Assembly: GCA_024277835.1 (NCBI GenBank)
Contig: JAJRUK010000390.1
Coordinates: 1-18,082, forward strand
DNA length: 18,082 nucleotides
Reading direction: 5' to 3'
From: Planctomycetota bacterium
GTDB lineage: Bacteria; Planctomycetota; Phycisphaerae; UBA1845
In this document: one piece after another, positions 7,571 through 15,242 of the stretch
Layout of the letters: each line of letters starts with the position of its first letter
Position numbering within the stretch: position 1 is the stretch's first letter
Translations under genes and position numbers: made by a program
Notes under the pieces: model-generated
What the model was told of the DNA's origin: nothing
Database searches by the model: none
The model's input: the letters and a program-made list of their open reading frames with translations, nothing else

Positions 7571-8164
7571 CTAAACCGCTGCGTGCGAGGCGGCGGGGGA
7601 TGTGACGCGGTCGATGAGGCGGATGAGCGCACCGACGTCAAACGGCTTGGCGAGAAAACCGGCGAATCCTAGTTCCAACAAAGCGTGGCCTTCGGTTTCG
7701 CTCAAACCGGTCGAGATCCCGATAAGCGCCGTCGCTTCGAGGTCCGCATTGGATCGAAAAAACTGCGTCATGCTCTCGGGGGTGACATCGGTGAGCGAAA
7801 TATCCACGATCACCGCATGCGGTTTCGATTCCGCAGCGGCAGCACCCGCCTCCAACGCGGTCGTGCAAACAAAGACGTCATACCGACCCTCGGCAACGAG
7901 CGCCGCCTGGAGCAACTCGGCAAAATCGCGGTCCGCATCGAGAACGAGGATACGCTGATCGCCCGCGTCGAGTCCGTTGAGTGGCATCCCGTTGGCACGC
8001 ATGAAGCGCACGAGCTGAGCAACAGGAATGCGGCGATCCTTGCTGCCCGGAATGCGATACCCGCGAAGTTCACCCGAGTCGAACCACTTCGAAACCGTCC
8101 GAGGGGCAACGCTGCAAAGACGGGCGACATCACCCGTTGTCAATACCTTTTTCTGATCATCCAT
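7571..8164 (-). CDS. Excisionase-type HTH plus response-regulator receiver protein
   Basis: The protein has 197 residues. Residues 8-55 form a MerR/excisionase-type winged helix-turn-helix (TTGDVARLCSVAPRTVSKWFDSG, then LRGYRIPGSKDRRIPVAQL). Residues about 70-187 form a receiver domain with the acidic pair D76/D78, phospho-acceptor D121 in VIVDIS, S151/T152 in GISTG, and K173 in AKPF. All key residues are present, so phosphorylation is plausible. The order is the reverse of classical response regulators, where the receiver comes first. This HTH-then-receiver design is one I associate with planctomycetes and some related bacteria. No histidine kinase gene is in the window. An AGGGGG-like tract about 9 bases upstream serves as the binding site. 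The likely role is phosphorylation-controlled DNA binding; the targets are unknown. Confidence 0.88.
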   Translation of the reverse strand: MDDQKKVLTTGDVARLCSVAPRTVSKWFDSGELRGYRIPGSKDRRIPVAQLVRFMRANGMPLNGLDAGDQRILVLDADRDFAELLQAALVAEGRYDVFVCTTALEAGAAAAESKPHAVIVDISLTDVTPESMTQFFRSNADLEATALIGISTGLSETEGHALLELGFAGFLAKPFDVGALIRLIDRVTSPAASHAAV

Positions 8165-8325
8165 TCTGTTTGCCCCCTAATCCAATGACACCCGACCCGC
8201 GTAGGAAAACCCGCGCAAGTTCATCGGCGGGAGAGCAGAAGAACTGGATCAAACAGAACAATCGCGCAGAACGTTACGAGCGAACGTCCGGTAAGGGGAA
8301 CAACGCTAATGCGATAGACGCGAGC

Positions 8326-9312
8326 CTACTTGGAAGGCAAGGTCAGAACCTGACCCACTTTGAGACGAGCCGGATCGTTGCCAACGAGTTTCTTATTGGC
8401 CTCGAATAGCTCGTTCCACCGGGAAGCGTCGCCCAATTGCTCTTTGGCGATCTTGTAGAAACTGTCGCCCGGTCGAACCGTATAGGTTCTCGCTTTCGCA
8501 GATGGCGTGCGGGTCTGCTTCACGTTCCTGGCGACCGGCGTTGTCGTAGCGGTTGCCTGCGTGGAGAGCGCCGGGACGCGAATCGTCACACCGACCTGCA
8601 TCTTCGCAGGGTCAACGCCGGGATTCGCCTTCATCAAAAAGTCGACATACTTGGCCGAGCCATAGTACGACTTTGCGAGCGTTGCAAACGTATCGCCAGG
8701 CTGAACGCGGTGGAGATCGACGGCTGGCTCGTTCTTAGGCGCGACCCTCTTGCGAGTCGATGCAAGCAACCCCGGAGGCGTCGGCGTACCCGGCTTTTCG
8801 GTCAACTTGCTCGCCATACGATCCGGTCCGGTCGTCTTTCTCACGTTCTTCAGCTTGGGAGTCTTAAGAGCAGCGTTCTTGCGAGCGTTTGCAGCTTGAA
8901 GCGAGTTGCGAGCGGCAGAATTGCTCGGCTGGGCTTTTTTCCCGCGGGCTGTCCGGGCGGACTCGCCGAGTGAAGCACCAGAGACGGGCAGATTTCGTTT
9001 CTTCGTCGCCCCGCCGACATGGCGCGTCGATTTCTTGGGAACAGTTCGCCGCTGAGTCGGGGTCTTCGCTTTCGTCCTGGGGTTGTTGCGAACCGTTTTG
9101 TTGCTGGTCGCCGCGGTCGGCGACTTCTTTCGACCCGTCGCCTTGCTGGGATTGCTCGCGAGTTTGGTGGGGACTGTCTTCTCGCCAGCCGGTTTGACCT
9201 CGCCGGTCAGAGGAATCGCTTCAGCGCCGCCGCGCGGGTAAACGAAATACCCCCCGAGCGTGAGCACGATCAACATCGAGAAAAAAACGCCGAGCTTCAC
9301 ATCCGTGCGCAT
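8326..9312 (-). CDS. Membrane-anchored protein with two C-terminal LysM domains
   Basis: The start ATG at 9312 is preceded by AGGGAGG, 6 bases away. Residues 1-5 are short and charged, and 7-25 form a membrane helix (LGVFFSMLIVLTLGGYFVY). Residues 35-195 are a low-complexity Lys/Arg/Thr/Ala/Pro-rich linker, strongly basic and probably disordered. Two LysM domains follow: about 200-248 (HRVQPGDTFATLAKSYYG to IRVPAL) and 275-326 (YTVRPGDSFYKIAKEQLG to LTLPS). LysM domains bind peptidoglycan or other N-acetylglucosamine glycans, so the protein probably spans the periplasm and holds cell wall material. No catalytic domain is present. It lies in the minus-strand cluster, between secDF and the HTH-receiver gene. 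Confidence 0.9.
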   Translation of the reverse strand: MRTDVKLGVFFSMLIVLTLGGYFVYPRGGAEAIPLTGEVKPAGEKTVPTKLASNPSKATGRKKSPTAATSNKTVRNNPRTKAKTPTQRRTVPKKSTRHVGGATKKRNLPVSGASLGESARTARGKKAQPSNSAARNSLQAANARKNAALKTPKLKNVRKTTGPDRMASKLTEKPGTPTPPGLLASTRKRVAPKNEPAVDLHRVQPGDTFATLAKSYYGSAKYVDFLMKANPGVDPAKMQVGVTIRVPALSTQATATTTPVARNVKQTRTPSAKARTYTVRPGDSFYKIAKEQLGDASRWNELFEANKKLVGNDPARLKVGQVLTLPSK

Positions 9313-9357
9313 CGCAACCTCCCTGGACGGTTCAACCGTCTTGCCTGGGCGTTCAAA

Positions 9358-9636
9358 TCAGTTCGGCGGCAAAGAACACTCGAAACCATCGTTCGTTAGC
9401 GAAAGAGAATCGCCAGACGCGATCACCGCACCCCTTCGATCGCTCCATGCAACAACAAACTTCACCGCATCGTCCGAAGTGTAAACCATGGCGCGCGCAG
9501 GGTCAAGGAATAAGCAGCGCACATGTGCGACTTCTTGGACGCTGTGAGTTTCGCAAAGCGACCACTGCGCCCGAGCGCAAAAAAGCAGCGCCGCCCCGCA
9601 AAGAGGCGACGCCGCATTGAAGTTCCGCAGAGTCAC
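9358..9636 (-). CDS. Doubtful small hypothetical ORF
   Basis: This 92-codon ORF fills the 350-base gap between secDF and the LysM gene on the same strand, starting at GTG 9636, 27 bases after the secDF stop. A GAGAG tract lies about 8 bases upstream of the GTG. The N-terminal third is Cys- and Ala-rich (ASPLCGAALLFCARA) and could be a degenerate signal. The second half (AMVYTSDDAVKFVVAWSDRRG, then SLSLTNDGFECSLPP) reads more like a real folded protein. An internal ATG in that half would give about 43 residues. No family is recognised, and overlapping plus-strand ORFs exist. It may be a real small gene or chance. Confidence 0.4.
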   Translation of the reverse strand: MTLRNFNAASPLCGAALLFCARAQWSLCETHSVQEVAHVRCLFLDPARAMVYTSDDAVKFVVAWSDRRGAVIASGDSLSLTNDGFECSLPPN

Positions 9637-9663
9637 AATACCGCTCTCGCGGCCACACCCGGC

Positions 9664-12600
9664 CTACGCCGCCTGCAAGTTACCCCCGGGCGTATCCGTA
9701 CCGCCAATGCGCATCCACTGGCGAATCAGAATTGCACCGACAATCACAAGGATCACGATCCGCGCGATGCCGTCGACAGCACCCGCAATCAGCCCGAATG
9801 AACCGATCGCAACGACCGCCAAGAAGACCCGCGACAACAGCTTGGGTTGATAGACCAACGGCGACGCAATCGCGATCGTGCTGTAGGTACCGGTCACGAT
9901 GCCGATCATCAGCGCGAAACTAAACGCATGAACGCCCCGCCCACCAAACACGTAGAGCACAAACACAACGAAGAACGACGTCAGCGACGTCAGCAACGTC
10001 CTCGCCATTGACTGGTTGATACTCTTATTGATGAGATTCGCGTTGAGCGCTCCGACCTTGCCTCGGTTCTCGCGAACGCGGTCCAGGATGACGATCGTAT
10101 CGTTCATGCTATACCCGATGACCGTCAAGATCGCCGCCACGAGCGACAGATCGACCTTGAAATCCTCAAGCATCAACATCTTGCCGAACCACGTGTTGAA
10201 GATGTAGTGGCTAATCCCCAGAAGTCCCAGCGTAATCACCACGTCGTGAACCAGGGCAACAATGACCGCAAAACCGAAGTCCTTGTTACCAAACCGCACC
10301 CAGATATAGAACGCGATCGCCGTAAGCGCCAAGATCATCGCGAACAAGGCCTTGTTGCGAGCTTGCCCGGCGACTTGCGGTGCGAACTGGATCACCTTGG
10401 ACAGCGACTTCTCCGAACCCAGCGCCGCCTCGACCTGAGCGAGCACGCTTCCCGCGACGACCTCGCCCCACTGAAGCTCGTCCTCATCGTAAAGCAGTGA
10501 TTCATCAACAGCACACACGGCGAAGCGCTTGTAGCCCTTCGTACCGTCGGCGCTGACGACCTCGTCGCCCAGCGGGAAGACTTCCATCTCGCGCGAGCGG
10601 AACTGCTCGAACTCGGGTTGCAGACCGACCTCGCGGATGCGAGCACGAACGGTCTCGACGCTGACCGCCTGTTCCGATTCGTCGAGTTGAACATCGATCG
10701 CCACACCGCCGCGGAAGTCAAGAATGCTCGTCTGAGCAGACGTCTCCAGCACGTCGGCGAGGTAACGATCTTCGTTTTCAATCACGAAGTAAGGCTCGCG
10801 TGTGACAAGGTCGTCCACCTTGGCGGCGAAGTGGAGCGAACGCTCGACCGACAGCTTGCCACCCAACACCGCGAGAATCGCAGCCTGGACCAAGGGTCGA
10901 TCGGTTTCCACCGTCACAACTTCAAACGAAGCGGGAGCATCATCAGACGCGCCAATCTCTCCAACGCTCTGAATGCGAGCACTGCGAAGTCGCTGCGAAG
11001 CGTCCACCACATGGTCCACCGCCTCCGTAACCTTCTGTTGGAAATCATCCGGTCCCGCGACGGCAGACTTGCACACAAACGTAGCAGTCTCACCCTCGGC
11101 GCTAGCGCCGCCTTTCTCAAGGACAGGCTCAATCGTGGACTGTAGAAGCACCGTAATGTCGCCGCCGCTTAACCCGTCCGCGGTAACCGTAAACACCTGA
11201 GACGAGTCTCCAACCGCCGACGCGACCTTCGCGTTCTTGAGAGACGCCGCCGCATCGCGCAACCAATTCACCGAAGAGACGTCGTCCGCACCATCGCCCG
11301 TGATCGCGTGACGCACGTCTTCATCCGACATCTCAACGCCTTTTTTCAGGTCGATCTGAACGCTCGTACCGCCAAGGAACTCGATGCCAAACAGCGCTTC
11401 CGGGTTCGTCGTAGCGGTGTAGATGAAGCTCCCACCACCAAGCAAGCAAACCACGATCGAAATGGGCATGAACGTCTTTCGCAGACCAACCCAGTCCACC
11501 GACGGAACACCGATCAGCGATCGCATCGAGAAATCCTTAAGCAAACCCTTCGCGATGAGTGTATTAAACACCAACCGCGTACAGAACAGCGCGGTGAACA
11601 TACTCGTCGCCAAACCCAGACCAAGCGTCAATGCAAAACCCTTGACCTCCTCGGTCGCGATCGATCCGAGAATGACGCAGGTAATAAGTGTCGTCAGGTT
11701 CGAGTCGACGATCGCGCTGAGCGCCTTATCATAACCAAGATTCAACGCCTTTTTGAAAGGAAGCCCTCTCGCCCTTTCTTCTCGAATACGCTCGAAAATC
11801 AGCACATTAGCGTCGATGGCCATACCCACCGTCAGGATCAGACCCGCAATACCCGGCAGCGTAAACGTCGCCTCCATCAGCGCCATCGCAGCAAGCACGA
11901 AGAGCACGTTCAGCGCCAGCGCGACATCCGCCATACCACCAGCCGCGATCCCGTAGTAGAAGAAGACAAACGCAGCAACGAGAATCGCCGCCCACATCGC
12001 CGCCTGAAGTCCGTGGCGACGATTGGTCTCGCCAAGGGTCGGACCGATCGTCTGCTCACGAAGAGGCGTCTCTTTCAGACGCGCAGGAAGCGAACCCGCT
12101 TCGAGACTACTCACCAGGTTTAGAACGCGCTCGGACGTAAACCCGCCGCTGATCTGACACCGATCGGTAATACGCTCATTGATATTCGCGTGAGACACGG
12201 CCACACCGTCAAGCAAGATACAAAGCTGTCGATTGACGTTGCTACCGGTCAGCTCGCCAAACAACCGCCCACCGCGACCGTCGAGTTGAAACGACACGAC
12301 GTTTTCACCGGTCATGAAGTTCCGGTCCGGATACGCGCGTTTCAGCTCCCACTTCTTCGTCTTACCTGCGGATTGCAGCAGACCAAACTCGGGGTCGTTG
12401 TGCATCAGGACGTAATAACGCCCGGCATAGCGATCCATGATCGGCATACCGGGAAGGTCTTTGCGTTCCTCAAACTGGGCCATGTCATCGGAGTTCGTGA
12501 ATTTCAGCACATCTTCAACCGCGAACCAGCGGTATTTATCGCCCGGTCGTGGGCGTGGACCGTATCGCGCAAGCTGGGTCGTGTAGCGACTGATTGGCTG

Positions 12601-13491
12601 ACGGAGTTGCGCATTGCTCGGGTGCCCCGTCATGTCTGGGGCTGACGAATCGCGGTCCGCAAGAATACGAAACTCAAGAACCCCCGCACCGCGAAGACGA
12701 CGCTTCAGGTCAGACGGGTCCTCGATCTCCGCCTTGTCCGCCGCCCAAAGATCATACGCCGCGACAGACTTGCTAAGCAGTTTCGCACTGGTGTCCTGTT
12801 TTGCTCCGGCGTCATACGACGGGAATTCAGCCCGAAGCTTATCAAGCTCAGTATCACGGGCCTTCCCAGCAGGTAGTGCAAGAATATCACTCAAACGCAT
12901 CACTGGCATGCTCGTAGCGAGCACGGCCTCCATCGCTTCCTCGTACGCTTCGGACGCTGCATCAAGCTGTTCGCCATCATCGCTATCGCGAGCCGCCGCC
13001 AGTGCGTCATACTTTTCAGCAACGGCGTCGAGCAATTCCTTTCGCCCTTCGACACCACGAACCAGTGAAGAAATCGCCCCGCCGCGAGCCTCAGCCGACG
13101 CATTCAGCGCCCGCTCGATCTCGCGTCGCTTGACGTTGAGGCTTTCCAGCTTGTCGAGCGTTGCGTTGTACGCTTCGCGCCTCGCGTGTGCCTCTTTCGG
13201 TGGGCGCGGCATGCGAATCTCAAGTCGCGTCGTACCAACAGGACGCCACTCGAGGTTCATCGTTCCTTTCGGGTCAACGCGTTCCCGAAGGATTTTCATG
13301 ACACGTTCGGACAGGTCCGACTGTTCGTCCGCATCAAGACCGGTCGTGTCGATTTCGTACAAGAGACTCGTACCACCGACAAGGTCGATTCCGCCCTTGA
13401 GCTTTTCGCTCGGTGGGTACAGGATCGTGATGGAAAGGACCACCATACCGATGATCAGTAGCCACTTGAATGTTCTGTTTGGATCGTTCAC
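9664..13491 (-). CDS. secDF: SecD-SecF fusion protein translocase subunit
   Basis: SecDF uses the proton gradient to pull exported proteins out of the SecYEG channel. The start is GTG, with GGAG about 10 bases upstream. The SecD half has TM1 (about 9-25), KLKGGIDLVGGTSL (31-43), a large periplasmic region to about 495, then membrane helices with GMAIDANVLIFERIREE (556-572). The SecF half has a TM at about 676-693, GIEFLGGTSVQID (702-714), a periplasmic region to about 1045, and GYSMNDTIVILDRVRENRG (1126-1144). At 1275 residues it is much longer than the Bacillus fusion (about 740). The extra length is an Ala/Glu-rich, probably coiled-coil insert at about 100-260 of SecD, a greatly enlarged SecF periplasmic part with a repeated head motif, and two added hydrophobic segments at the C-terminus (about 1221-1258). 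No yajC is adjacent. Confidence 0.96.
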   Translation of the reverse strand: MNDPNRTFKWLLIIGMVVLSITILYPPSEKLKGGIDLVGGTSLLYEIDTTGLDADEQSDLSERVMKILRERVDPKGTMNLEWRPVGTTRLEIRMPRPPKEAHARREAYNATLDKLESLNVKRREIERALNASAEARGGAISSLVRGVEGRKELLDAVAEKYDALAAARDSDDGEQLDAASEAYEEAMEAVLATSMPVMRLSDILALPAGKARDTELDKLRAEFPSYDAGAKQDTSAKLLSKSVAAYDLWAADKAEIEDPSDLKRRLRGAGVLEFRILADRDSSAPDMTGHPSNAQLRQPISRYTTQLARYGPRPRPGDKYRWFAVEDVLKFTNSDDMAQFEERKDLPGMPIMDRYAGRYYVLMHNDPEFGLLQSAGKTKKWELKRAYPDRNFMTGENVVSFQLDGRGGRLFGELTGSNVNRQLCILLDGVAVSHANINERITDRCQISGGFTSERVLNLVSSLEAGSLPARLKETPLREQTIGPTLGETNRRHGLQAAMWAAILVAAFVFFYYGIAAGGMADVALALNVLFVLAAMALMEATFTLPGIAGLILTVGMAIDANVLIFERIREERARGLPFKKALNLGYDKALSAIVDSNLTTLITCVILGSIATEEVKGFALTLGLGLATSMFTALFCTRLVFNTLIAKGLLKDFSMRSLIGVPSVDWVGLRKTFMPISIVVCLLGGGSFIYTATTNPEALFGIEFLGGTSVQIDLKKGVEMSDEDVRHAITGDGADDVSSVNWLRDAAASLKNAKVASAVGDSSQVFTVTADGLSGGDITVLLQSTIEPVLEKGGASAEGETATFVCKSAVAGPDDFQQKVTEAVDHVVDASQRLRSARIQSVGEIGASDDAPASFEVVTVETDRPLVQAAILAVLGGKLSVERSLHFAAKVDDLVTREPYFVIENEDRYLADVLETSAQTSILDFRGGVAIDVQLDESEQAVSVETVRARIREVGLQPEFEQFRSREMEVFPLGDEVVSADGTKGYKRFAVCAVDESLLYDEDELQWGEVVAGSVLAQVEAALGSEKSLSKVIQFAPQVAGQARNKALFAMILALTAIAFYIWVRFGNKDFGFAVIVALVHDVVITLGLLGISHYIFNTWFGKMLMLEDFKVDLSLVAAILTVIGYSMNDTIVILDRVRENRGKVGALNANLINKSINQSMARTLLTSLTSFFVVFVLYVFGGRGVHAFSFALMIGIVTGTYSTIAIASPLVYQPKLLSRVFLAVVAIGSFGLIAGAVDGIARIVILVIVGAILIRQWMRIGGTDTPGGNLQAA

Positions 13492-13660
13492 TCTCTGTTA
13501 TCTCCACTTAAACAGGCTGCGCCTCGCGCCGCCGATGTCACCCTGCAAGGCAGGGACTGTATTACGTTTCGTTCATCAAAACCGCAGCACCGGCGAAAAA
13601 CACCGCGCGCGATAACTAATCTGTAACTCTATTTCGGGAAAGGAAAACCAAAGGTGCAGA

Positions 13661-14098
13661 TTAACTGGAAGATGGAGGGGCGTGCGGCTGAACGTGTCGC
13701 GCGAGGGTCGTCAAAGACGCCGCGTCACAACGTGACATCGCCACAACCCGATCAAGACGGCTAAACGGTCGCGGGACCGAAAGCGACTGCCCGTGCCAAA
13801 GTCCAACCGGAAGCGACCGACTCTGGACCGGAGAAAACGTGCGAAAAGCCCGCCAGGAATAGTCGATCGGAGCGGAGGTCAGCAGTTGCATCCGCATCAC
13901 CGGTGTCCCGGTTGCGGGCGCGTCGTCGATCGGAGGGGAGTCCTCTGCTCCATCGTCTTCCGTAGCGTCAGCCTCGTCGCCATCCATAATATCCTGCGAT
14001 ACCACAGCAGGGACGCAGGGGTACGTAAGCGGATACCCGTTCAAGACGGCTGGCGGGACAAGCGCAAGCAACATAATTGTCACAATCCGACGACTCAT
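13661..14098 (-). CDS. Small secreted hypothetical protein
   Basis: From ATG 14098 the protein has 145 residues. The N-terminus MSRRIVTIMLLALVPPAVLNG is a good Sec signal peptide, after which there is an acidic, Asp/Glu/Pro-rich stretch (DGDEADATEDDGAEDSPP) and a basic, Arg/Ser-rich second half with no recognised domain. The reading frame extends upstream to 14143, but that extension adds a basic stretch before the signal. A promoter-like pair ends 9 bases before ATG 14098, so the downstream start is preferred. No Shine-Dalgarno sequence lies before it. A plus-strand ORF overlaps it, but the signal peptide and promoter favour this strand. It lies 169 bases upstream of secDF. Confidence 0.6.
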   Translation of the reverse strand: MSRRIVTIMLLALVPPAVLNGYPLTYPCVPAVVSQDIMDGDEADATEDDGAEDSPPIDDAPATGTPVMRMQLLTSAPIDYSWRAFRTFSPVQSRSLPVGLWHGQSLSVPRPFSRLDRVVAMSRCDAASLTTLARHVQPHAPPSSS

Positions 14099-14107
14099 GA
14101 TCGGGGG

Positions 14108-14135
14108 ATTATAGCTCCGCCGCCGATCAGTACAA
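14108..14135 (-). promoter_or_regulatory. Sigma70-type promoter of the small secreted protein gene
   Basis: On the minus strand TTGTAC (14135-14130) and a perfect TATAAT (14113-14108) are separated by 16 bases. Only nine bases lie between the TATAAT and the ATG at 14098, so the expected transcript start falls at or within a few bases of the start codon. This predicts a leaderless or nearly leaderless mRNA. Confidence 0.6.
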
Positions 14136-14330
14136 TCGCCCATAAACAGCCGACTTCAACGTCCGAATAAGAGTCCAAGCCCTAACCAAAGTGCCCCGTC
14201 TGCGAGCTTGCCCAGACGCCGCGACGCGATCGCAGCCTGTTCTTCCACGCTTGCTTTCCCCCGCGCAGGATCGGCAGTCATAAATCGTATGTTTGACAAA
14301 GATTTTCGTGGAATTGCTGAATTCGCGTCG

Positions 14331-14336
14331 TATAAT
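14331..14336 (+). promoter_or_regulatory. Possible -10 element upstream of the DUF2617-like gene
   Basis: A perfect TATAAT lies about 54 bases before the start at 14390, in the 240-base divergent gap 14144-14383. No good -35 is found at 16-18 bases. A perfect TTGACA at 14293-14298 is 32 bases away, too far to pair with it. The rest of the gap has no recognisable gene. Confidence 0.35.
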
Positions 14337-14389
14337 GGTTAGCTGTTGAGAAAACGTTAACGAACTGGCGAGCTGAAGAAGGAATGCGC

Positions 14390-14956
14390 GTGGAACGAGG
14401 ACAGACAAAACAACGAGTCGAAGAGTTGCTATTTTGCCTCTATAATAAGGCTATTCACCCGGAACTTTTCGACATCCGAAAGGTCAAACGGCTGAACCTC
14501 AGTCGCTATCAGGCGGAGCTTTGGGTATGCGGTCTTTCGCATGTCATTACGGTCCGATCCGGTAACGACATCGTCACTGAGCTGGTCACCGAGGAGAACG
14601 GGCTTCTTCCTCGAACGGGTCTTGCGTCGTCGTTCCGCTTCCGTGGCGAGCGCGACCACGCCCACGCCTTCACGGATGACTTCAAATATATCCTCTCGAC
14701 CCAGGTCGAGCGGATGACGCCGCAGCTCTATCCGGCGACGCATCGCGATTACGTGCATTATGCTCAGAATCGCGGGATTTACGTCCAGTTTGACGAGTGG
14801 GAAGTTGACGGACTGGCGCCCTTCTCATTCTTGGACTTCGACGCGCGTGACCACGAGCTTCATATTCACGCGTTTCATGCGTTCCCCGAGGAGATGACGC
14901 TCCTCAAGACCCAGTCGATCTTTGAAGTCGGCAAGCCCATGATCCCGCTTAGCTAA
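14390..14956 (+). CDS. DUF2617-like protein of unknown function
   Basis: I chose GTG 14390 because AAGAAGG at 14376-14382 is 7 bases away; the in-frame ATG 14384 is almost on top of that site. The 188-residue protein is soluble and has no signal or membrane segment. Features include an N-terminal helix (QRVEELLFCLYNKAIHPELFDI), a central beta-rich part, SFRFRGERDHAHAF, and a C-terminal segment with LHIHAFHAFPEEMTLLKTQSIFEV. The layout, from the HPELF start to the AFHAFPEE and KTQSIFE ending, resembles DUF2617 proteins as I remember them, which have no known function. That assignment is from memory and unverified. The gene is probably monocistronic, ending in a strong terminator. Confidence 0.8.
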   Translation: MERGQTKQRVEELLFCLYNKAIHPELFDIRKVKRLNLSRYQAELWVCGLSHVITVRSGNDIVTELVTEENGLLPRTGLASSFRFRGERDHAHAFTDDFKYILSTQVERMTPQLYPATHRDYVHYAQNRGIYVQFDEWEVDGLAPFSFLDFDARDHELHIHAFHAFPEEMTLLKTQSIFEVGKPMIPLS

Positions 14957-14986
14957 ACCTAAGCGAATCGCTCACGAAAACACACG

Positions 14987-15031
14987 ACGGCACGATCGAC
15001 CGATAACTGGTCGATCGTGCCGTTTTTTTTT
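14987..15031 (+). terminator. Strong intrinsic terminator after the DUF2617-like gene
   Basis: A perfect 14-bp stem (14988-15001 with 15009-15022, CGGCACGATCGACC and its complement), extended by an A-T pair at 14987/15023, encloses a 7-base loop. It is followed by nine T residues (15023-15031). It lies about 30 bases after the stop codon. Confidence 0.95.
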
Positions 15032-15048
15032 GAGCCGATCCCAGAATT

Positions 15049-15143
15049 GTGTGGCACCGGTTTGTAACCGGTGCGATACCTCCTGCTTCTGCCTCCAGCA
15101 CCGGTTGCAAACCGGTGCCACACGGAAAAACTTCGTTTTTCGA
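15049..15143. repeat. MITE-like hairpin repeat, copy 1 (decayed ends)
   Basis: Two 21-base arms, at 15054-15074 and 15098-15118, are inverted copies of each other with one mismatch. Each arm is itself a palindrome: GCACCGGTT and AACCGGTGC around a 3-base centre. The arms are separated by a 23-base spacer. To the right is GAAAAAC-TTC-GTTTTTC (15124-15141), a further small inverted repeat. The same structure occurs at 17960-18082. Copy 1 lacks the clean terminal repeats of copy 2. It starts 18 bases after the T-run of the terminator. It contains no gene; the plus- and minus-strand ORFs across it are products of the repeat. Confidence 0.88.
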
Positions 15144-15175
15144 CGGGATGCCAGCAAACGCCGCCCCGCCTGGTA

Positions 15176-15205
15176 TTGACCCCTCGCGACCGCCGATCCG
15201 ATAGA
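15176..15205 (+). promoter_or_regulatory. Possible promoter of the DUF362 gene
   Basis: TTGACC (15176-15181) and GATAGA (15200-15205) are 18 bases apart. The -35 is good but the -10 is weak. The expected start is about 30 bases before the DUF362 ATG, and a small hairpin (GGACG-AAG-CGTCC, 15214-15226) lies in that leader. Confidence 0.4.
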
Positions 15206-15242
15206 ACCCCTATGGACGAAGCGTCCAAAGGGCGAGACATCG

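Noticed and set aside
11308..12123. 271-codon plus-strand ORF opposite secDF
   Set aside because: It is antisense to clearly conserved SecDF membrane and periplasmic motifs, with Arg/His/Gln-rich low-quality composition.
13541..13555. CCCTGC-AAG-GCAGGG hairpin upstream of secDF
   Set aside because: The 6-bp stem is not followed by a T-run on either strand, so it is not an intrinsic terminator. It may simply be part of the secDF leader.
12614..13615. 333-codon plus-strand ORF opposite the secDF gene
   Set aside because: It lies entirely antisense to secDF for most of its length. It is Ser/Arg/Ala-rich, as expected from reverse-frame reading of GC-rich coding DNA, and has no domain.
13793..14170. 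125-codon plus-strand ORF overlapping the small secreted protein
   Set aside because: It has no ribosome binding site and a basic low-complexity product. The opposite strand has a signal peptide and a promoter.
14293..14336. TTGACA and TATAAT as one promoter
   Set aside because: Both boxes are perfect, but the spacer is 32 bases, too long for a sigma70 promoter. Only the TATAAT was kept, as a weak site.
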